A stretch of DNA of 47,197 nt from Gemmatimonadales bacterium (GCA_009838765.1 VXQX01000045.1:1-47197), one strand, 5' to 3'. Positions 23,509-33,347 are shown, counted from the first letter of the stretch. The notes: generated by a model not told the origin, from the sequence alone. A program made the numbers and translations.

Positions 23509-24450
23509 ATGCGACGATCCCCGCCCGTCTCGCCGCTTTCGCTGGTTCTCCTCTTCTCCCTCGCTCCGACGGCGGCCGCTCAGACGAATCCGCTGTGGAC
23601 GCAGGAGAAGGTGAAGAACTACCTGCCGCACATGACCGTGCCGGAGGTGCGGGACTTTCTCGCGCGCAGCGACATGGTCCTGATCCCGGTCGCGGCGCTG
23701 GAACAGCACGGCAACCACCTGCCGATCGGCACCGACTACCTGAACGGGGTCGAGCAGGCGAAGCTCGTGGCGCAGCGGGCCGACGTCCTCGTGGCGCCGA
23801 TCCTGCTGCCGGGGCAGTCCCCCTATCACATGGGGTTCGAGGGGACGATCACGCTGCCCTCGACGCTGATCCAGGAGGTGTACGTCGAGGCGGTGAAGAG
23901 CCTGATCGCGCACGGCTTCAAGCGTTTCCTGATGCTGAACGCGCACGGAGGGAACCGGGCCATCACGACCTTCATCGTGGACCGCGTCAACCAGGAGACG
24001 TCGGGGATCGCGGTCGACCTGGGCGCGGTGGCGGGGCCGTTCCGGGATCGAGACCGGATGGCCTCCATCCCGACGCCGCCGCCGGACGAACTCGACCGTC
24101 ACGGCGGGACGCCCGAGACCTCGAGTTCGCTCTACCTCATGCCGACGCTGGTGGACATCGACGCGGCGGTCCCGGCGGAGGTCACGATGCCGGCCCACCT
24201 GGAGGCGATGCTCCCGGACGTGCTGGCCGGCGACCCGACGGCGCTCGCCGTGTTCCTCGCCGAGGGGCTCAAGGACGAATCGACGGGCAAGGGCACGTCG
24301 TCCGCGGAGATGTCCTCCACCGGCGTGTGGGGCACGCGCCATCCGGCCGAAGCCACGGCGGAACGCGGCCGCATTGCCACCGAGATCTTCGTTGACGCCG
24401 CCGTCGCCTTCATCGAACGCTGGAACGAACTCCGCCCGCCGGGTTCCTGA
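23509..24450 (+). CDS. exported creatininase-family amidohydrolase
   Basis: A 313-residue protein with a signal peptide (LSLVLLFSLAPTAAAQ) and a creatininase domain. Metal ligands are visible in ALEQHGNHLPIGTD (E65, H67, H70, D76) and FLMLNAHGGN (about residues 143-150), and a late Glu in HGGTPETSSSLYL. Cytoplasmic relatives cleave creatinine or a formamide in coenzyme and RiPP pathways (MftE type). An exported form is seen in several environmental phyla, with substrate unknown. The ribosome site GGAGAGG lies just before ATG 23509. It follows the sigma gene by 40 bases and converges on the VKOR gene. Confidence 0.87.
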   Translation: MRRSPPVSPLSLVLLFSLAPTAAAQTNPLWTQEKVKNYLPHMTVPEVRDFLARSDMVLIPVAALEQHGNHLPIGTDYLNGVEQAKLVAQRADVLVAPILLPGQSPYHMGFEGTITLPSTLIQEVYVEAVKSLIAHGFKRFLMLNAHGGNRAITTFIVDRVNQETSGIAVDLGAVAGPFRDRDRMASIPTPPPDELDRHGGTPETSSSLYLMPTLVDIDAAVPAEVTMPAHLEAMLPDVLAGDPTALAVFLAEGLKDESTGKGTSSAEMSSTGVWGTRHPAEATAERGRIATEIFVDAAVAFIERWNELRPPGS

Positions 24451-24515
24451 CCTTGTGGGGGCAACGTGGCCCCGAACGCAGGGTGGACGCAGGCGCGGAT
24501 CCGGCGGGCCAGCTG

Positions 24516-24956
24516 CTAGACGCGTCGAGCGAGAGCGCGGAACTCGGGGAGGGTGAGGAGGAAGATTCCGAGGGTGATGACGGCGCTCCCCACGCACCAG
24601 CGGCAGATGGCGTGGATGACCCAGAGTTCGAGGGCCGTCAGGTAGATGGTGAAGGCGAGTCCCCCCAGGGCGAGCACCGCCAGCACACGCGGGATCCAGC
24701 GGGCGGCGCCGATGCCGGCCCGGGTCCCCAGCATCGAGACGCCGAACACGGCCACGTACCAGCCCACACCCCAGCCGGCCACGGGGAACCCGAGGAAGCG
24801 GGCCCAGCGCGACCCCTGTACGAGATCGCAGCCGCCGCCCGCGCCGCATACGAGTTCGCCGTAGTAGCCGAGCGCGTAAAGGAAGAGGTAGGTGGAGAGG
24901 AAGGCGCCGGCCAGCGCCAGGAGCGCGATCCCCCGGCGCCGGTTCAGTTCGCTCAT
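24516..24956 (-). CDS. vitamin K epoxide reductase (VKOR) family protein
   Basis: A 146-residue four-helix membrane protein. The active CxxC is in ICRWC (C118, C121) and the loop cysteines are C37 and C43 in ELVCGAGGGCDLVQGS, followed by FLGFPVAGWGVGWY. Bacterial VKOR replaces DsbB: it takes electrons from a DsbA-like thiol oxidase and passes them to quinone. The DsbA-like gene ends 4 bases upstream on the same strand, an ideal functional pair. This gene ends the long gyrA-led unit. Confidence 0.92.
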   Translation of the reverse strand: MSELNRRRGIALLALAGAFLSTYLFLYALGYYGELVCGAGGGCDLVQGSRWARFLGFPVAGWGVGWYVAVFGVSMLGTRAGIGAARWIPRVLAVLALGGLAFTIYLTALELWVIHAICRWCVGSAVITLGIFLLTLPEFRALARRV

Positions 24957-24960
24957 GGCT

Positions 24961-25716
24961 TTACGGCGTTCCCCCGGAAGAAGCGTCGGCGGACGACAAC
25001 TCCTCCAACCGGGTCTGGATCATCCCCTCCAGGAACGTATACGGGTCCGCGCCCTGCCAGTTCACGCGCTGGCCGTCCACAAAGATCGTGGGGGTGGAGT
25101 TCACGCCGCGCGACTCGGCGACCCTCTGGGACTTGGCAACGTCGTCCAGATAGCGGCGCTCGCGCATGCACTCGTTGAAGGCGTCGGAATCGACGCCCGC
25201 GTCCCGGGCGATTTCGGCGATCGCACCGGCGGGATCCTGTTCCAGGTACCAGCGCGTCTGGCGAGCGAGCAGGAGGTCGTGCACGGGCCAGTACAGGCCC
25301 TGTTCGTTCGCGCAGCGCTCCGCCAGCGCCGCGGCGACCGAGTTGGGGAAGGTGCCGAGAATGATGGTGTACGAAACCCAGCGCACCGGGCCGTTCGCCG
25401 GCTCGACGTAGTTCTGCCGGATGAGTTTCCCGTGGAAGCCCGAGAACTGCGCGCAGGCGGGACAAGAGGGGTCGTAGAACTCCTCGATCGTGACCGGAGC
25501 CGATTCCGCGAGTTCGTAACCGACCGCGGGGTCCGCTTCCGCCGCGGCAAGCGCTTCGGCCAACTCGGCGGGGGTCGGCGGCGGACCCGATCCGCTCTGT
25601 CCGCCCCCCACGAAAAGCCAGTACCCGCCAGCGGCCACGATGACGACCACGGCGATCGGGAACCACCGGTTCTTGCGCGCGGGAGCGCTCGTCTGCTGTG
25701 CCATCTTCCTTGCCAT
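24961..25716 (-). CDS. membrane-anchored DsbA-like thioredoxin-fold oxidase
   Basis: A 251-residue protein with an N-terminal anchor helix (about residues 19-36), a Pro/Gly linker and a DsbA-type thioredoxin domain. The active site is DPSCPACAQF (C85, C88) and the cis-proline loop is NSTPTIFVDGQRV. The insert between them is helical, as in DsbA. It should form disulfides in exported proteins and be reoxidised by the VKOR encoded next. ATG 25716 has AGGGGA upstream; ATG 25704 is an alternative. The open frame extends to 25881 inside the upstream gene. The gap to that gene is 17 bases. Confidence 0.88.
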   Translation of the reverse strand: MARKMAQQTSAPARKNRWFPIAVVVIVAAGGYWLFVGGGQSGSGPPPTPAELAEALAAAEADPAVGYELAESAPVTIEEFYDPSCPACAQFSGFHGKLIRQNYVEPANGPVRWVSYTIILGTFPNSVAAALAERCANEQGLYWPVHDLLLARQTRWYLEQDPAGAIAEIARDAGVDSDAFNECMRERRYLDDVAKSQRVAESRGVNSTPTIFVDGQRVNWQGADPYTFLEGMIQTRLEELSSADASSGGTP

Positions 25717-25733
25717 CCGTCTTTTCCCCTGTG

Positions 25734-27149
25734 CTAAATCAGATCGCGGGCCAGCCAGGCCAGCGCGGCGGCGACGAAGAACGCCACTATCGCGAGAATC
25801 GCCCATCGGCTCCGCTTCGACAAGCGTCGGGCGCGAAGGGCTGCCAGCGCGCGGAGGCCGGGGATCATGCGATCGGACCACAGGGCCCCGATTTCGAGGA
25901 GCGCCGCGGCCGCCGCGGAGACGTATCCCCGGTCGAGCTTCGTGACCTCCTCCGTCCAGGCCCGGATCGCCTCCTCGACGCTCGCTTCCTCCGCTTCCGG
26001 CGGGGCGAGATCGCGCGCGTGCAACTGCTGCAGGAGGAGCTGCTGCCGGGCCAGCGCGGCGTCGAAGGCGGGGCCCAGGGCGTCGATGTGCTTCGACATC
26101 GCCTCCCGCAGGGCCGGTTCCTGCGCCGCGGCCAGCGCTTTCTCGCCCTTGTCCCGGTCGAGACGCCTGGTCCTGACGACCGCCTGCACTTCGGCCCTAT
26201 ACACTCGTACCAGCTCTTCCGCGGCGCCGCGAAACGCGGCCGTGGCGTCCTGTCGCATCTGCTCCGCATCCATGGCCTGAACGGCGCCGACGACGGAGTC
26301 GGCTTCCAGCGCGGCGGAACGCCGCAGCATGAGCGGGCCCAGCGCGATCTCGCCGAGCGTGCGGAAGTGTCGCTCGAAGTAGCGTTGATCGAAGCTCTCG
26401 CCGATCGAGAGGTCGATGCGCACGCGCTCGACCGCCGCCTCGGTCACGCGTTGCAGCGTGTCCGCGCCCACGGAGAAATCGGGCAGGCGCGCCCGGAGCG
26501 GACGCGCGACCTCCCCCTTGTCGAACATCTCGAGGGCACCGTCGGTGTCCGGAGGCGCCGGGACGGTGCGGGCGACCTTGAGGACGGCGCGGATTTCCTC
26601 CGGGAAGAGATAGCGAATCTCGAAGGACGCATCCCCCTTGGCGAGTTCGAGGACCGGGCGTCCATCCCCATGCGCGTCGGCGACCGTCTCGGCCGCGTGC
26701 TCGGTCGGCCAGCGCAGGGTGTACTCGTGTTCTTCGGCGAAGAGATGCAGCCCTCGCCTCGTAAACACGGCGAGGTAGAGCCCCTCGAGGGGCGCTTCGC
26801 CGATCCTCCCCGCGATTTCGGTGCCGGCGGTACACACGACGACATCGGCGGCCAGCGGCCTCAGGAGGGACCGGCGGCCGGCCACGTCGCTGCCCCGCTC
26901 CACGTTGCGGGCGAAGTCCTCCAGATCTCCGCTGTCCCCGAAGAAGGCGACGGTGTGCCGCCGGGCGAAGACGAGAATGAGGCCGGCCCGCCTCGAGACC
27001 CAGAAGACGGAGGCGAGCGGGATCTGCCGGTCTTCGAAGTGGATTCCGGCCGGCGTGCAGACGACCGGGACCCGCGGCTGCACCTGCTCGCCCGCGAGGT
27101 GGATGTCGAAGCGATACGCCTTCGGGTCGCGTTCCGGATTCCGGTTCAT
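25734..27149 (-). CDS. PH-like domain protein with C-terminal membrane anchor, function unknown
   Basis: A 471-residue protein of a family I do not recognise. Residues 20-85 and 125-195 look like two copies of a small beta-rich domain of PH or GRAM style (for example VVCTPAGIHFEDRQIPLASVFWV and LYLAVFTRRGLHLFAEEHEY). Residues 220-440 are mainly helical and probably coiled. A single membrane helix closes the protein (WAILAIVAFFVAAALAWL), with a short DLI tail, as in tail-anchored proteins. The ATG overlaps the HAD gene stop by four bases. The neighbours (HAD phosphatase upstream, DsbA-like gene downstream) do not point to a role. The domain reading is by eye only. Confidence 0.72.
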   Translation of the reverse strand: MNRNPERDPKAYRFDIHLAGEQVQPRVPVVCTPAGIHFEDRQIPLASVFWVSRRAGLILVFARRHTVAFFGDSGDLEDFARNVERGSDVAGRRSLLRPLAADVVVCTAGTEIAGRIGEAPLEGLYLAVFTRRGLHLFAEEHEYTLRWPTEHAAETVADAHGDGRPVLELAKGDASFEIRYLFPEEIRAVLKVARTVPAPPDTDGALEMFDKGEVARPLRARLPDFSVGADTLQRVTEAAVERVRIDLSIGESFDQRYFERHFRTLGEIALGPLMLRRSAALEADSVVGAVQAMDAEQMRQDATAAFRGAAEELVRVYRAEVQAVVRTRRLDRDKGEKALAAAQEPALREAMSKHIDALGPAFDAALARQQLLLQQLHARDLAPPEAEEASVEEAIRAWTEEVTKLDRGYVSAAAAALLEIGALWSDRMIPGLRALAALRARRLSKRSRWAILAIVAFFVAAALAWLARDLI

Positions 27150-27868
27150 GCGCTCGCGAGGATCGACATCACGCGGCCGGTGTCCCGGAGAGACGGAAGG
27201 GCTTCATCGGCGCCGGCGCGCCGGAGGTCGTCCACCGAGAAGCGTCCGGTGGCCACGCCGAGCACGGACAGGCCGGACCCGCGGGCACACTCGATGTCGT
27301 GCGGGGTGTCCCCGATGATCCAGGTGCGGCCGGGGCCGTAGCGGGTTCCCGTGTGACGAAAGGCGCGCTGGAGCGCGATGGGCGGCAGGCGGTTCCGGTC
27401 CGCATCGTCGCACCCGAAGGCGCCGAACGAAAAGCGGCCCCAGAGCCCGACCGCCGAGAGCTTGCCCTCGGCGCCGGCGACGATGTTGCCCGTCAGGAGC
27501 CCGAGCGTCGTCCCTTCCGCTTCGAGCGCATCGAGGATTTCGGGGACTCCGGGCGTCGGGCGCATCCGGTCGCGCCGCTCGTCGATTTCGCCCTCCAGCC
27601 GGGCCGCGTAGGCGGGCCACAGCCGGTCGAACCCCGGCGCGATCTCGCCCTCGGACAGGCCTTCGGCGCGGAGGAGCGTGCGCACGATCTGAGGGTCCGT
27701 CATGCCGTCGAAAGGGAGGTCGTCGATGGGGCCGGGCGTCCCGTACACTTCGATCATCGCGCCCTCGATGGCCGCGCGGCCGACCCCCGCCGCATGTAGC
27801 AGCGTTCCGTCGATGTCGAACAGTACGAGCCTCCCAGCCAATCCCGGAGCCCCGTTGGAGACGGTCAA
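27146..27868 (-). CDS. HAD-superfamily hydrolase (phosphoglycolate-phosphatase-like)
   Basis: A 240-residue HAD phosphatase. Motif I is LFDIDGTLL (nucleophile Asp and acid Asp), motif II is GLLTGN, and motif IV is WIIGDTPHDIECARG. A helical cap lies between motifs I and II, as in Gph/PGMB-like members. Substrate unknown; phosphoglycolate and other small phosphoesters are usual. The best start is a TTG at 27868 that overlaps the threonine dehydratase stop (TTGA). The frame also continues upstream, but only as a shadow of that gene. Its stop overlaps the next ATG (ATGA). Confidence 0.85.
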   Translation of the reverse strand: MTVSNGAPGLAGRLVLFDIDGTLLHAAGVGRAAIEGAMIEVYGTPGPIDDLPFDGMTDPQIVRTLLRAEGLSEGEIAPGFDRLWPAYAARLEGEIDERRDRMRPTPGVPEILDALEAEGTTLGLLTGNIVAGAEGKLSAVGLWGRFSFGAFGCDDADRNRLPPIALQRAFRHTGTRYGPGRTWIIGDTPHDIECARGSGLSVLGVATGRFSVDDLRRAGADEALPSLRDTGRVMSILASA

Positions 27869-28863
27869 CCGCCGATCCAGTCCGCGAGGAGCGCGGGCTC
27901 GATGTTGCCGCCGGACAGGATCGCCACGGTCGCGCCCCGCTCGGCGGGCGCAACGGCGCCACCGAGGAGCGCGGCCACCGTGGCCGCCCCCGACGGCTCC
28001 ACGACGAGCCGCAGGCCGAAGAGCCAGCGCACGGCGTCCCGAATCGCCTCGTCGTCGACCGTGATGACGCGATCCACGAGGTCGCGGCAGTGGGCGAAGG
28101 TGAGGTCGCCGGGGCGGACCGGCTTGAGGCCGTCGGCCACCGTGGTCACGCGGTCGAGCGTGACGGGCGCCCCGTGCTCGAGCGAACGCAGCATCGAGGC
28201 CGCCCCCTCGGGCTCGACGCCGATGACCTCGGCCTCCGGACACCGCCGCCGCACCGCGGCCGCGACGCCCGACAGTTGTCCGCCACCGCCGATCGGAGCC
28301 AGCACCATCCCGGGCTCCCGGGAGCCGAGCTGCTCGATGATCTCGAGCGCCACGGTCCCCTGCCCCGCGATGATGTCGGGGTCGTCGAACGGCGGCACCA
28401 TCGTGCCGCCGAGTTCCCGCTGAATCTGCTCGGCGCGCGCCTTGCGCTCGGCCGACGTCGTGCCCTCGAGTTCGACCTCCGCCCCGAGGGCGATCGTCGC
28501 CTCGCGCTTCACGTCGGGGGCATCGACCGGCATCACGATCCGCGCCGGCACGCCGAACGCGCGGGCGGCCCACGCCACGGCCTGCGCGTGATTGCCCGAC
28601 GAGTAGGTGAGGAGCCCGGCGGCCCGCTCCTCCGGCGAGAGCCGGCTCACAAAGTTGTACGCGCCGCGCGCCTTGAAGGCGGAGACGCGCTGGAGGTTCT
28701 CGCACTTGAGCCACACGCCGTCCGGGGCGTCGGTCGCCCCGCGCCCGCCTGCCCGCGGAAACGGGGCGGGGATCAGGGGCGTGCGCCGAACCGCTCCGCG
28801 AATCCGCTCGTGCGCGGCCTCGACGTCGGCGAGGGAAACGAGGGTCGCGGTCGCGCCGGTCAC
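27865..28863 (-). CDS. threonine/serine dehydratase (PLP-dependent)
   Basis: A 332-residue fold-type II PLP enzyme. The Schiff-base Lys is in [13 protein letters not shown], the substrate loop is SSGNHAQ, and the phosphate-binding loop is GGGGQLSG. There is no C-terminal ACT domain, so this is the short catabolic or racemase-like form rather than the feedback-controlled IlvA. It deaminates threonine to 2-oxobutyrate, or serine to pyruvate; a serine racemase is a possible alternative. ATG 28863 overlaps the gyrA stop by four bases, and the stop overlaps the HAD start, so it is locked into the gyrA unit. Confidence 0.9.
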   Translation of the reverse strand: MTGATATLVSLADVEAAHERIRGAVRRTPLIPAPFPRAGGRGATDAPDGVWLKCENLQRVSAFKARGAYNFVSRLSPEERAAGLLTYSSGNHAQAVAWAARAFGVPARIVMPVDAPDVKREATIALGAEVELEGTTSAERKARAEQIQRELGGTMVPPFDDPDIIAGQGTVALEIIEQLGSREPGMVLAPIGGGGQLSGVAAAVRRRCPEAEVIGVEPEGAASMLRSLEHGAPVTLDRVTTVADGLKPVRPGDLTFAHCRDLVDRVITVDDEAIRDAVRWLFGLRLVVEPSGAATVAALLGGAVAPAERGATVAILSGGNIEPALLADWIGG

Positions 28864-31376
28864 TCGGCGTCCCCGCCGGCGCCGGCCTCGACGTCGGCGC
28901 CGTCAGGGGCGTCGGCTTCCGCGCGATCGTCCTCCGCGGGATCCGTTCCGATCGGATCGATCAGACTCGCGACGTCCATGAGTTCGTCTCCTTCATCGAG
29001 GGAAACGAGCCGCACGCCCTTCGTATTGCGCCCGATCACGCGGATTCCCTCGGCCGGTTGCCGGTTGATGACGCCGTTGCGCGTCACGAACATCAGCTCG
29101 TCGTCGTCCGTCACCTCCCGCACCGCGGCGACGAGACCCGACTTCTCGGTGGGCTTGAGGTTGATGAGGCCCTTGCCGCCGCGCTTCTGGATCCGATAGT
29201 CGTCGACGTCGCTCCGCTTCCCCATCCCCAGTTCCGACGCGGTGAGGAGGGAGCCGCCGCGCCGGGAGACCACCAGTCCGATCACGGTATCGTCGTTCGA
29301 GAGCCGGATGCCGCGCACGCCCTGGGCCACGCGTCCCATCTCCCGGGCGTCGCTCTCCGCGAAACGGATCGCCATCCCGCGCCGCGTGGCGAGAATCACA
29401 TCGTTCGAGCCATCGCTCAGCTTGACGTCGATGAGCCGGTCGTCCTCGCGGATGTTGATGGCCCGCAGCCCGCCGGCGTGCACGTTCCGGTACGCGGCGA
29501 GGCTCGTTCGTTTCACGAGTCCGTGCCGGCTCGCGAAGATGAGGAAGCGGTCATCGGAGAACTCTCGCACGCGCACGATGGAGGCGACCTCATCGCCCTT
29601 GTTCATCCGGAGCAGGTTCACGATGGGCTTGCCGCGGGCCGTTCGGCGCGCCGGAGGGATCTGATACACCTTGAGCCGGTACAGCCGCCCATCCCGCGTG
29701 AAGATGAGGAGATAGTCGTGGGTCGAGGCGAGGAAGAGGTGCTCCACCCAGTCTTCTTCCTTCGTCCCCATGCCCGCGATCCCGCGCCCGCCGCGCCGCT
29801 GCGCCCGGTAGACCGCAGGCTCGATGCGCTTGATGTAGCCGGAGTGCGAGACGGTGATGACCATCCGCTCTTCGGCGATGAGGTCCTCGTCCGTGAGGTC
29901 CGAGGTGTCGGGCACGATCTTGGTTCGCCGTTCGTCGCCGAACTTGTCGACGAGGACCGACAGCTCCTCCCCGACGATCTCCATCCGCCGGTCGCGCGAG
30001 GCGAGGATGGCCTCGAGTTCCTGCCGGCGCGCGCGGACCTTCTCCAGTTCTTCCTCGAGTTTCTCGATCTCGAGGCCCGTCAGGCGCGCGAGCCGCATGT
30101 TCAGGATCGCGTCGGCCTGGCGCTCGCTGAGATCGAAGGCCGAGCGGAGTTCCGCGCTCGCGACCTCCGTCTCGGAGGAGGCGCGGATGATGCGGATGAC
30201 TTCGTCGATGTTATCGACCGCGACCTTGAGCCCCTCGAGGACGTGTTCCCGGTCCTTCGCCACGCCGTACTCGAAGCGCGTCCGCCGCTCCACGACCTCG
30301 TGCCGGTGCTCGAGGAAGTGCCCGAGCATCGTCTTGAGGTCCATCACCTGCGGCTCGCCGCCCACGAGCGCGAGCATGATGACGCCGAAGGTCGATTGAA
30401 GCTGCGTGCCCTTGAAGAGCTGGTTCAGAACGATCTGCGGCACCGCATCGCGTTTCAGTTCGATGACGAGCCGGATCCCGTCGCGGTCCGACTCGTCGCG
30501 GAGGTCGGCGATGTCCGTGACCCTCTTGTCGCGCACGAGACCCGCGATCTGCTCGATGAGGCGGGTCTTGTTCACCATGAAGGGGATCTCGCGGACGATG
30601 ATGCGGTCGCGGCCGTCGCGTCCCTCCTCGATGTCCGCCTTCGCGCGCATCACGACCCGGCCGCGGCCCTGCCGATACGCTTCGCGGATCCCGGCCCCGC
30701 CGAAGATCGTGCCCCCGGTGGGGAAGTCGGGGCCCCGGACGATCTCCATCAACTCGTCGAGCGTCGTGTCGGGCGCCTCGATGAGGCGGTGACAGGCGGC
30801 GGCCACTTCGCGGAGGTTGTGCGGCGGGATGTTCGTGGCCATGCCGACCGCGATGCCGGACGAGCCGTTGACGAGGAGGTTGGGGAGCGCCGAGGGAAGG
30901 ACGGTCGGCTCCTGCAGCCGATCGTCGAAGTTCGGCGTGTGGTCGACGGTGTCCTTGTCGATGTCGCCGAGAAGCTCGCTCGCGAAGCCGGCGAGCCGAG
31001 CCTCCGTGTACCGGTAGGCCGCGGCGGAGTCGCCGTCCACCGACCCGAAGTTGCCCTGTCCGTCGACGAGCGGGTAGCGGAGCGAGAACTCCTGCGCCAT
31101 CCGGACGAGCGAATCGTAGACGGCCGAATCGCCGTGCGGGTGGTATTTGCCGATCACGTCGCCGACGACGGTGGCGCTCTTTCGGTAGGGCCGGGTCGGG
31201 CCAAGGCCGGCCTCGTGCATCGCGTACAGGATCCGCCGGTGGACCGGCTTCAGCCCGTCGCGCACATCGGGCAGGGCGCGCTGCACGATGACGCTCATCG
31301 AGTAGTCGATGAACGATTCGCGCATCTCTTCTTCGAGCGGTCTCTGCTCGACGCGTTCTATGCTCTCGGTGGTCAT
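28860..31376 (-). CDS. gyrA: DNA gyrase subunit A
   Basis: An 838-residue type IIA topoisomerase subunit that, with GyrB, adds negative supercoils. The catalytic tyrosine is in YRYTEARLA (Y123). The quinolone-resistance region reads [17 protein letters not shown] with the sensitive-type Ser (S84) and Asp (D88). The GyrA box QRRGGRG (about residue 526) marks it as gyrase rather than topoisomerase IV. The C-terminal pinwheel repeats are present and end in an acidic tail. gyrB is not adjacent. The leader 31377-31467 holds no strong promoter. It heads a six-gene unit with overlapping stops and starts. Confidence 0.96.
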   Translation of the reverse strand: MTTESIERVEQRPLEEEMRESFIDYSMSVIVQRALPDVRDGLKPVHRRILYAMHEAGLGPTRPYRKSATVVGDVIGKYHPHGDSAVYDSLVRMAQEFSLRYPLVDGQGNFGSVDGDSAAAYRYTEARLAGFASELLGDIDKDTVDHTPNFDDRLQEPTVLPSALPNLLVNGSSGIAVGMATNIPPHNLREVAAACHRLIEAPDTTLDELMEIVRGPDFPTGGTIFGGAGIREAYRQGRGRVVMRAKADIEEGRDGRDRIIVREIPFMVNKTRLIEQIAGLVRDKRVTDIADLRDESDRDGIRLVIELKRDAVPQIVLNQLFKGTQLQSTFGVIMLALVGGEPQVMDLKTMLGHFLEHRHEVVERRTRFEYGVAKDREHVLEGLKVAVDNIDEVIRIIRASSETEVASAELRSAFDLSERQADAILNMRLARLTGLEIEKLEEELEKVRARRQELEAILASRDRRMEIVGEELSVLVDKFGDERRTKIVPDTSDLTDEDLIAEERMVITVSHSGYIKRIEPAVYRAQRRGGRGIAGMGTKEEDWVEHLFLASTHDYLLIFTRDGRLYRLKVYQIPPARRTARGKPIVNLLRMNKGDEVASIVRVREFSDDRFLIFASRHGLVKRTSLAAYRNVHAGGLRAINIREDDRLIDVKLSDGSNDVILATRRGMAIRFAESDAREMGRVAQGVRGIRLSNDDTVIGLVVSRRGGSLLTASELGMGKRSDVDDYRIQKRGGKGLINLKPTEKSGLVAAVREVTDDDELMFVTRNGVINRQPAEGIRVIGRNTKGVRLVSLDEGDELMDVASLIDPIGTDPAEDDRAEADAPDGADVEAGAGGDAE

Positions 31377-31467
31377 GGATTCCCGCTGGAACTGGCGTGT
31401 TCGAAGTCCTCAAGGACGCGGCGGCCGCGGGTTTCGGCAGGAGCCCGGCCGCACTCGGTGAGACCCG

Positions 31468-32100
31468 CTAATCTACAGGGTTTCCGGGCATTCCGCGACT
31501 TTTCAGACGCCACTCCACGCCTCGGGGGCCGGCGTTCACGATCGGGGTGTCTCCGGCCTGGGAGCGGACGCCCCATGAGTCGTGGATATGGCCGCAGACT
31601 ACGAGGCGGGGGCGGGTCCGTTCGATGGTCTCGAGGACGGCGGTGCTGCCCATGTGGCGACCCGAGGCGTCGGCGTCGGCGTGGCCGAGCGGGGGAGAGT
31701 GGGACACGAGCACGGCTCCCTCGGGGCACGGCGCGAGGAGGCCGCGCGCCTCGTCTTCCGTGAAGTCGTAGCTCCAGGAGCCGAACGGGGTCACCGGCAC
31801 GCCGCCGCCGAGTCCGAAGAAGGGCACACCGTCGATGTCGACGCCCTCTCCGTGCAGGACGTGAGCCGCCGGCCAGTTGCGGCACGCCGCGGAGAGTTCC
31901 TCGGCGGACTCGCCGTTACCGGGCACCAGGACGGTGGGGGTCTCGATCGCGGCCAGGACTCCGACGATCCCAGTCAGGCCGCGCCGCTTCACCGCGAAGT
32001 CGCCGGCCCCGATGGCCGCGTCGAAGCCGGCGGCCCGTTCGACGATCGACGCGGCGGCCGCGAGATCGGTGTGAAGATCGCTGAACAGCAGCAGACGCAT
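31468..32100 (-). CDS. metallophosphoesterase
   Basis: A 210-residue calcineurin-like phosphoesterase of the small YfcE/YmdB style. The metal and active-site blocks appear in order: FSDLHTD, GAGDF, VPGNGES (GNxE variant of GNHD), VSHSPP and CGHIHDSWG. The GNGE variant is shared with the group of archaeal and bacterial proteins that act on phosphodiesters. The product is unknown. It is divergent from the saccharopine-dehydrogenase-like gene (26 bases between starts), so promoters for the two must overlap. Confidence 0.88.
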   Translation of the reverse strand: MRLLLFSDLHTDLAAAASIVERAAGFDAAIGAGDFAVKRRGLTGIVGVLAAIETPTVLVPGNGESAEELSAACRNWPAAHVLHGEGVDIDGVPFFGLGGGVPVTPFGSWSYDFTEDEARGLLAPCPEGAVLVSHSPPLGHADADASGRHMGSTAVLETIERTRPRLVVCGHIHDSWGVRSQAGDTPIVNAGPRGVEWRLKSRGMPGNPVD

Positions 32101-32126
32101 GGCGAGTCGCTCCGTAGTTTGGGGAC

Positions 32127-33260
32127 ATGCGTGAACCGAAACTGCTCATCTACGGCGCCACGGGATATACCGGGCGGCTCGCGGTGGCCGAGGCGGTGCG
32201 ATCCGGGCTGCGGCCCGTCGCCGCCGGCCGGGACCCGGAGAAGCTCGCCGCGCTGGCGTCGCCGGGGGCCGCGGCGCACGGCCTGGAGACCCGGGCCTTC
32301 GGGCTGGACGACCCGGCCGCGCTTGCGGGCGCGCTGGGGGACGTTTCGGTCGTCCTTCATTGCGCGGGACCGTTCTCGCGCACCGCCCTCCCGATGTACG
32401 ACACCTGCCTCGCGACGGGCGCGCACTACCTCGACATCACCGGGGAAATCGACGTGTTCGAGGCGCTGGCGGCGCGCGGGGCGGAGGCCGCGGGGGCGGG
32501 CATCATGGTTCTGCCGGGCGTCGGGTTCGATGTCGTACCGAGCGACTGCCTCATCGCGGACCTCGCCGCACGGCACCCGGGCGGCCGCACCTTGCGGCTC
32601 GGCCTCGCGGCCCGCAGCGGCGCCTCCCGCGGCACCATGCGCACGGTCGCACAGGCGATCGGGCAGTTCCGGATCCGGCGCGATGGAGCGATCGCGACCG
32701 TGCGACCCGGCCAACTGCGTCACGCGTTCGATTTCGGCCCGCCGCCGGACGCCGCGCTGGTCGGGGTCCTGGGAGATGTGACGACGGCCTTTCATTCCAC
32801 GGGAATACCGAACATCGAGACGTACCTGCAGGCGACCCGGAGCTTCACGCGCCTCACGCGGATCCTGCGCGGCTTCGGGCCGCTGCTGGCCACGCGAACG
32901 GGACAGGCGCTACTGAACCGCCTGCTCGACCGCGGGCCGGAGGGGCCGAGCGAATCGGCGCGCCGGACGGCGCACGCGATCCTGGTCGCGGAGATCGAAG
33001 ACGCGGAGGGGAGGCGGGCGGCGGCGCGCGTGCGGACGCCGGATCCCTACGGCTTCACCGCCACGGTGGCCGTCGCCATCGCGTCACGCGCGCTCGCCGG
33101 CGACGTCAAGGCGGGCTACCAGACGCCGTCCTCCGCGTACGGCGCGGACCTGCTGCGGGAGTTCGATGGAGTGACGTGGGAAGTGCTCGACGATGAGCGA
33201 GGACTTGCCGAGCGGGCGCAACCCGAGGTCGCCGTAGGGCATCGTTGGAGGTCCCTGTGA
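32127..33260 (+). CDS. saccharopine dehydrogenase-like oxidoreductase
   Basis: A 377-residue NAD(P)-binding protein. The Rossmann motif is LIYGATGYTGRLAVAEA, then VVLHCAGPFSRTALPMYDTC and GAHYLDITGEIDVFE, a pattern shared by saccharopine-dehydrogenase-like and trans-acting enoyl-reductase proteins. MVLPGVGFDVVPSDCL marks the start of the second domain. Related proteins in actinobacteria act on lipid enoyl groups, but most are uncharacterised, so the substrate is open. It ends just before a bidirectional terminator. Confidence 0.85.
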   Translation: MREPKLLIYGATGYTGRLAVAEAVRSGLRPVAAGRDPEKLAALASPGAAAHGLETRAFGLDDPAALAGALGDVSVVLHCAGPFSRTALPMYDTCLATGAHYLDITGEIDVFEALAARGAEAAGAGIMVLPGVGFDVVPSDCLIADLAARHPGGRTLRLGLAARSGASRGTMRTVAQAIGQFRIRRDGAIATVRPGQLRHAFDFGPPPDAALVGVLGDVTTAFHSTGIPNIETYLQATRSFTRLTRILRGFGPLLATRTGQALLNRLLDRGPEGPSESARRTAHAILVAEIEDAEGRRAAARVRTPDPYGFTATVAVAIASRALAGDVKAGYQTPSSAYGADLLREFDGVTWEVLDDERGLAERAQPEVAVGHRWRSL

Positions 33261-33265
33261 AGCAT

Positions 33266-33300
33266 TAGGCCAACTGAAAATCGGATTTTGAATTGGCTTA
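33266..33300. terminator. bidirectional intrinsic terminator
   Basis: TAGGCCAACTGAAAA, loop TCGGA, TTTTGAATTGGCTTA. The arms pair over 15 positions with two mismatches, flanked by A and T runs on the two strands. It sits between the convergent genes ending at 33260 and 33348 and can serve both. Confidence 0.72.
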
Positions 33301-33347
33301 AGCGGATGCAGGGACACCGAAGCTCCCATGATCGCTGCTACTAGCAG

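Noticed and set aside
24466-24485. GGGGC...GCCCC hairpin between creatininase and VKOR genes
   Set aside because: Only a 5-bp stem and no T-run; common by chance at this GC content.
23272-24849. 525-codon minus frame across the creatininase gene
   Set aside because: Motif-free Arg/Gly/His-rich shadow on the opposite strand of a clear creatininase-family gene.
29058-31763. 901-codon plus-strand frame opposite gyrA
   Set aside because: Acidic, Asp/Val/Glu-rich shadow with no domain; gyrA is certain.
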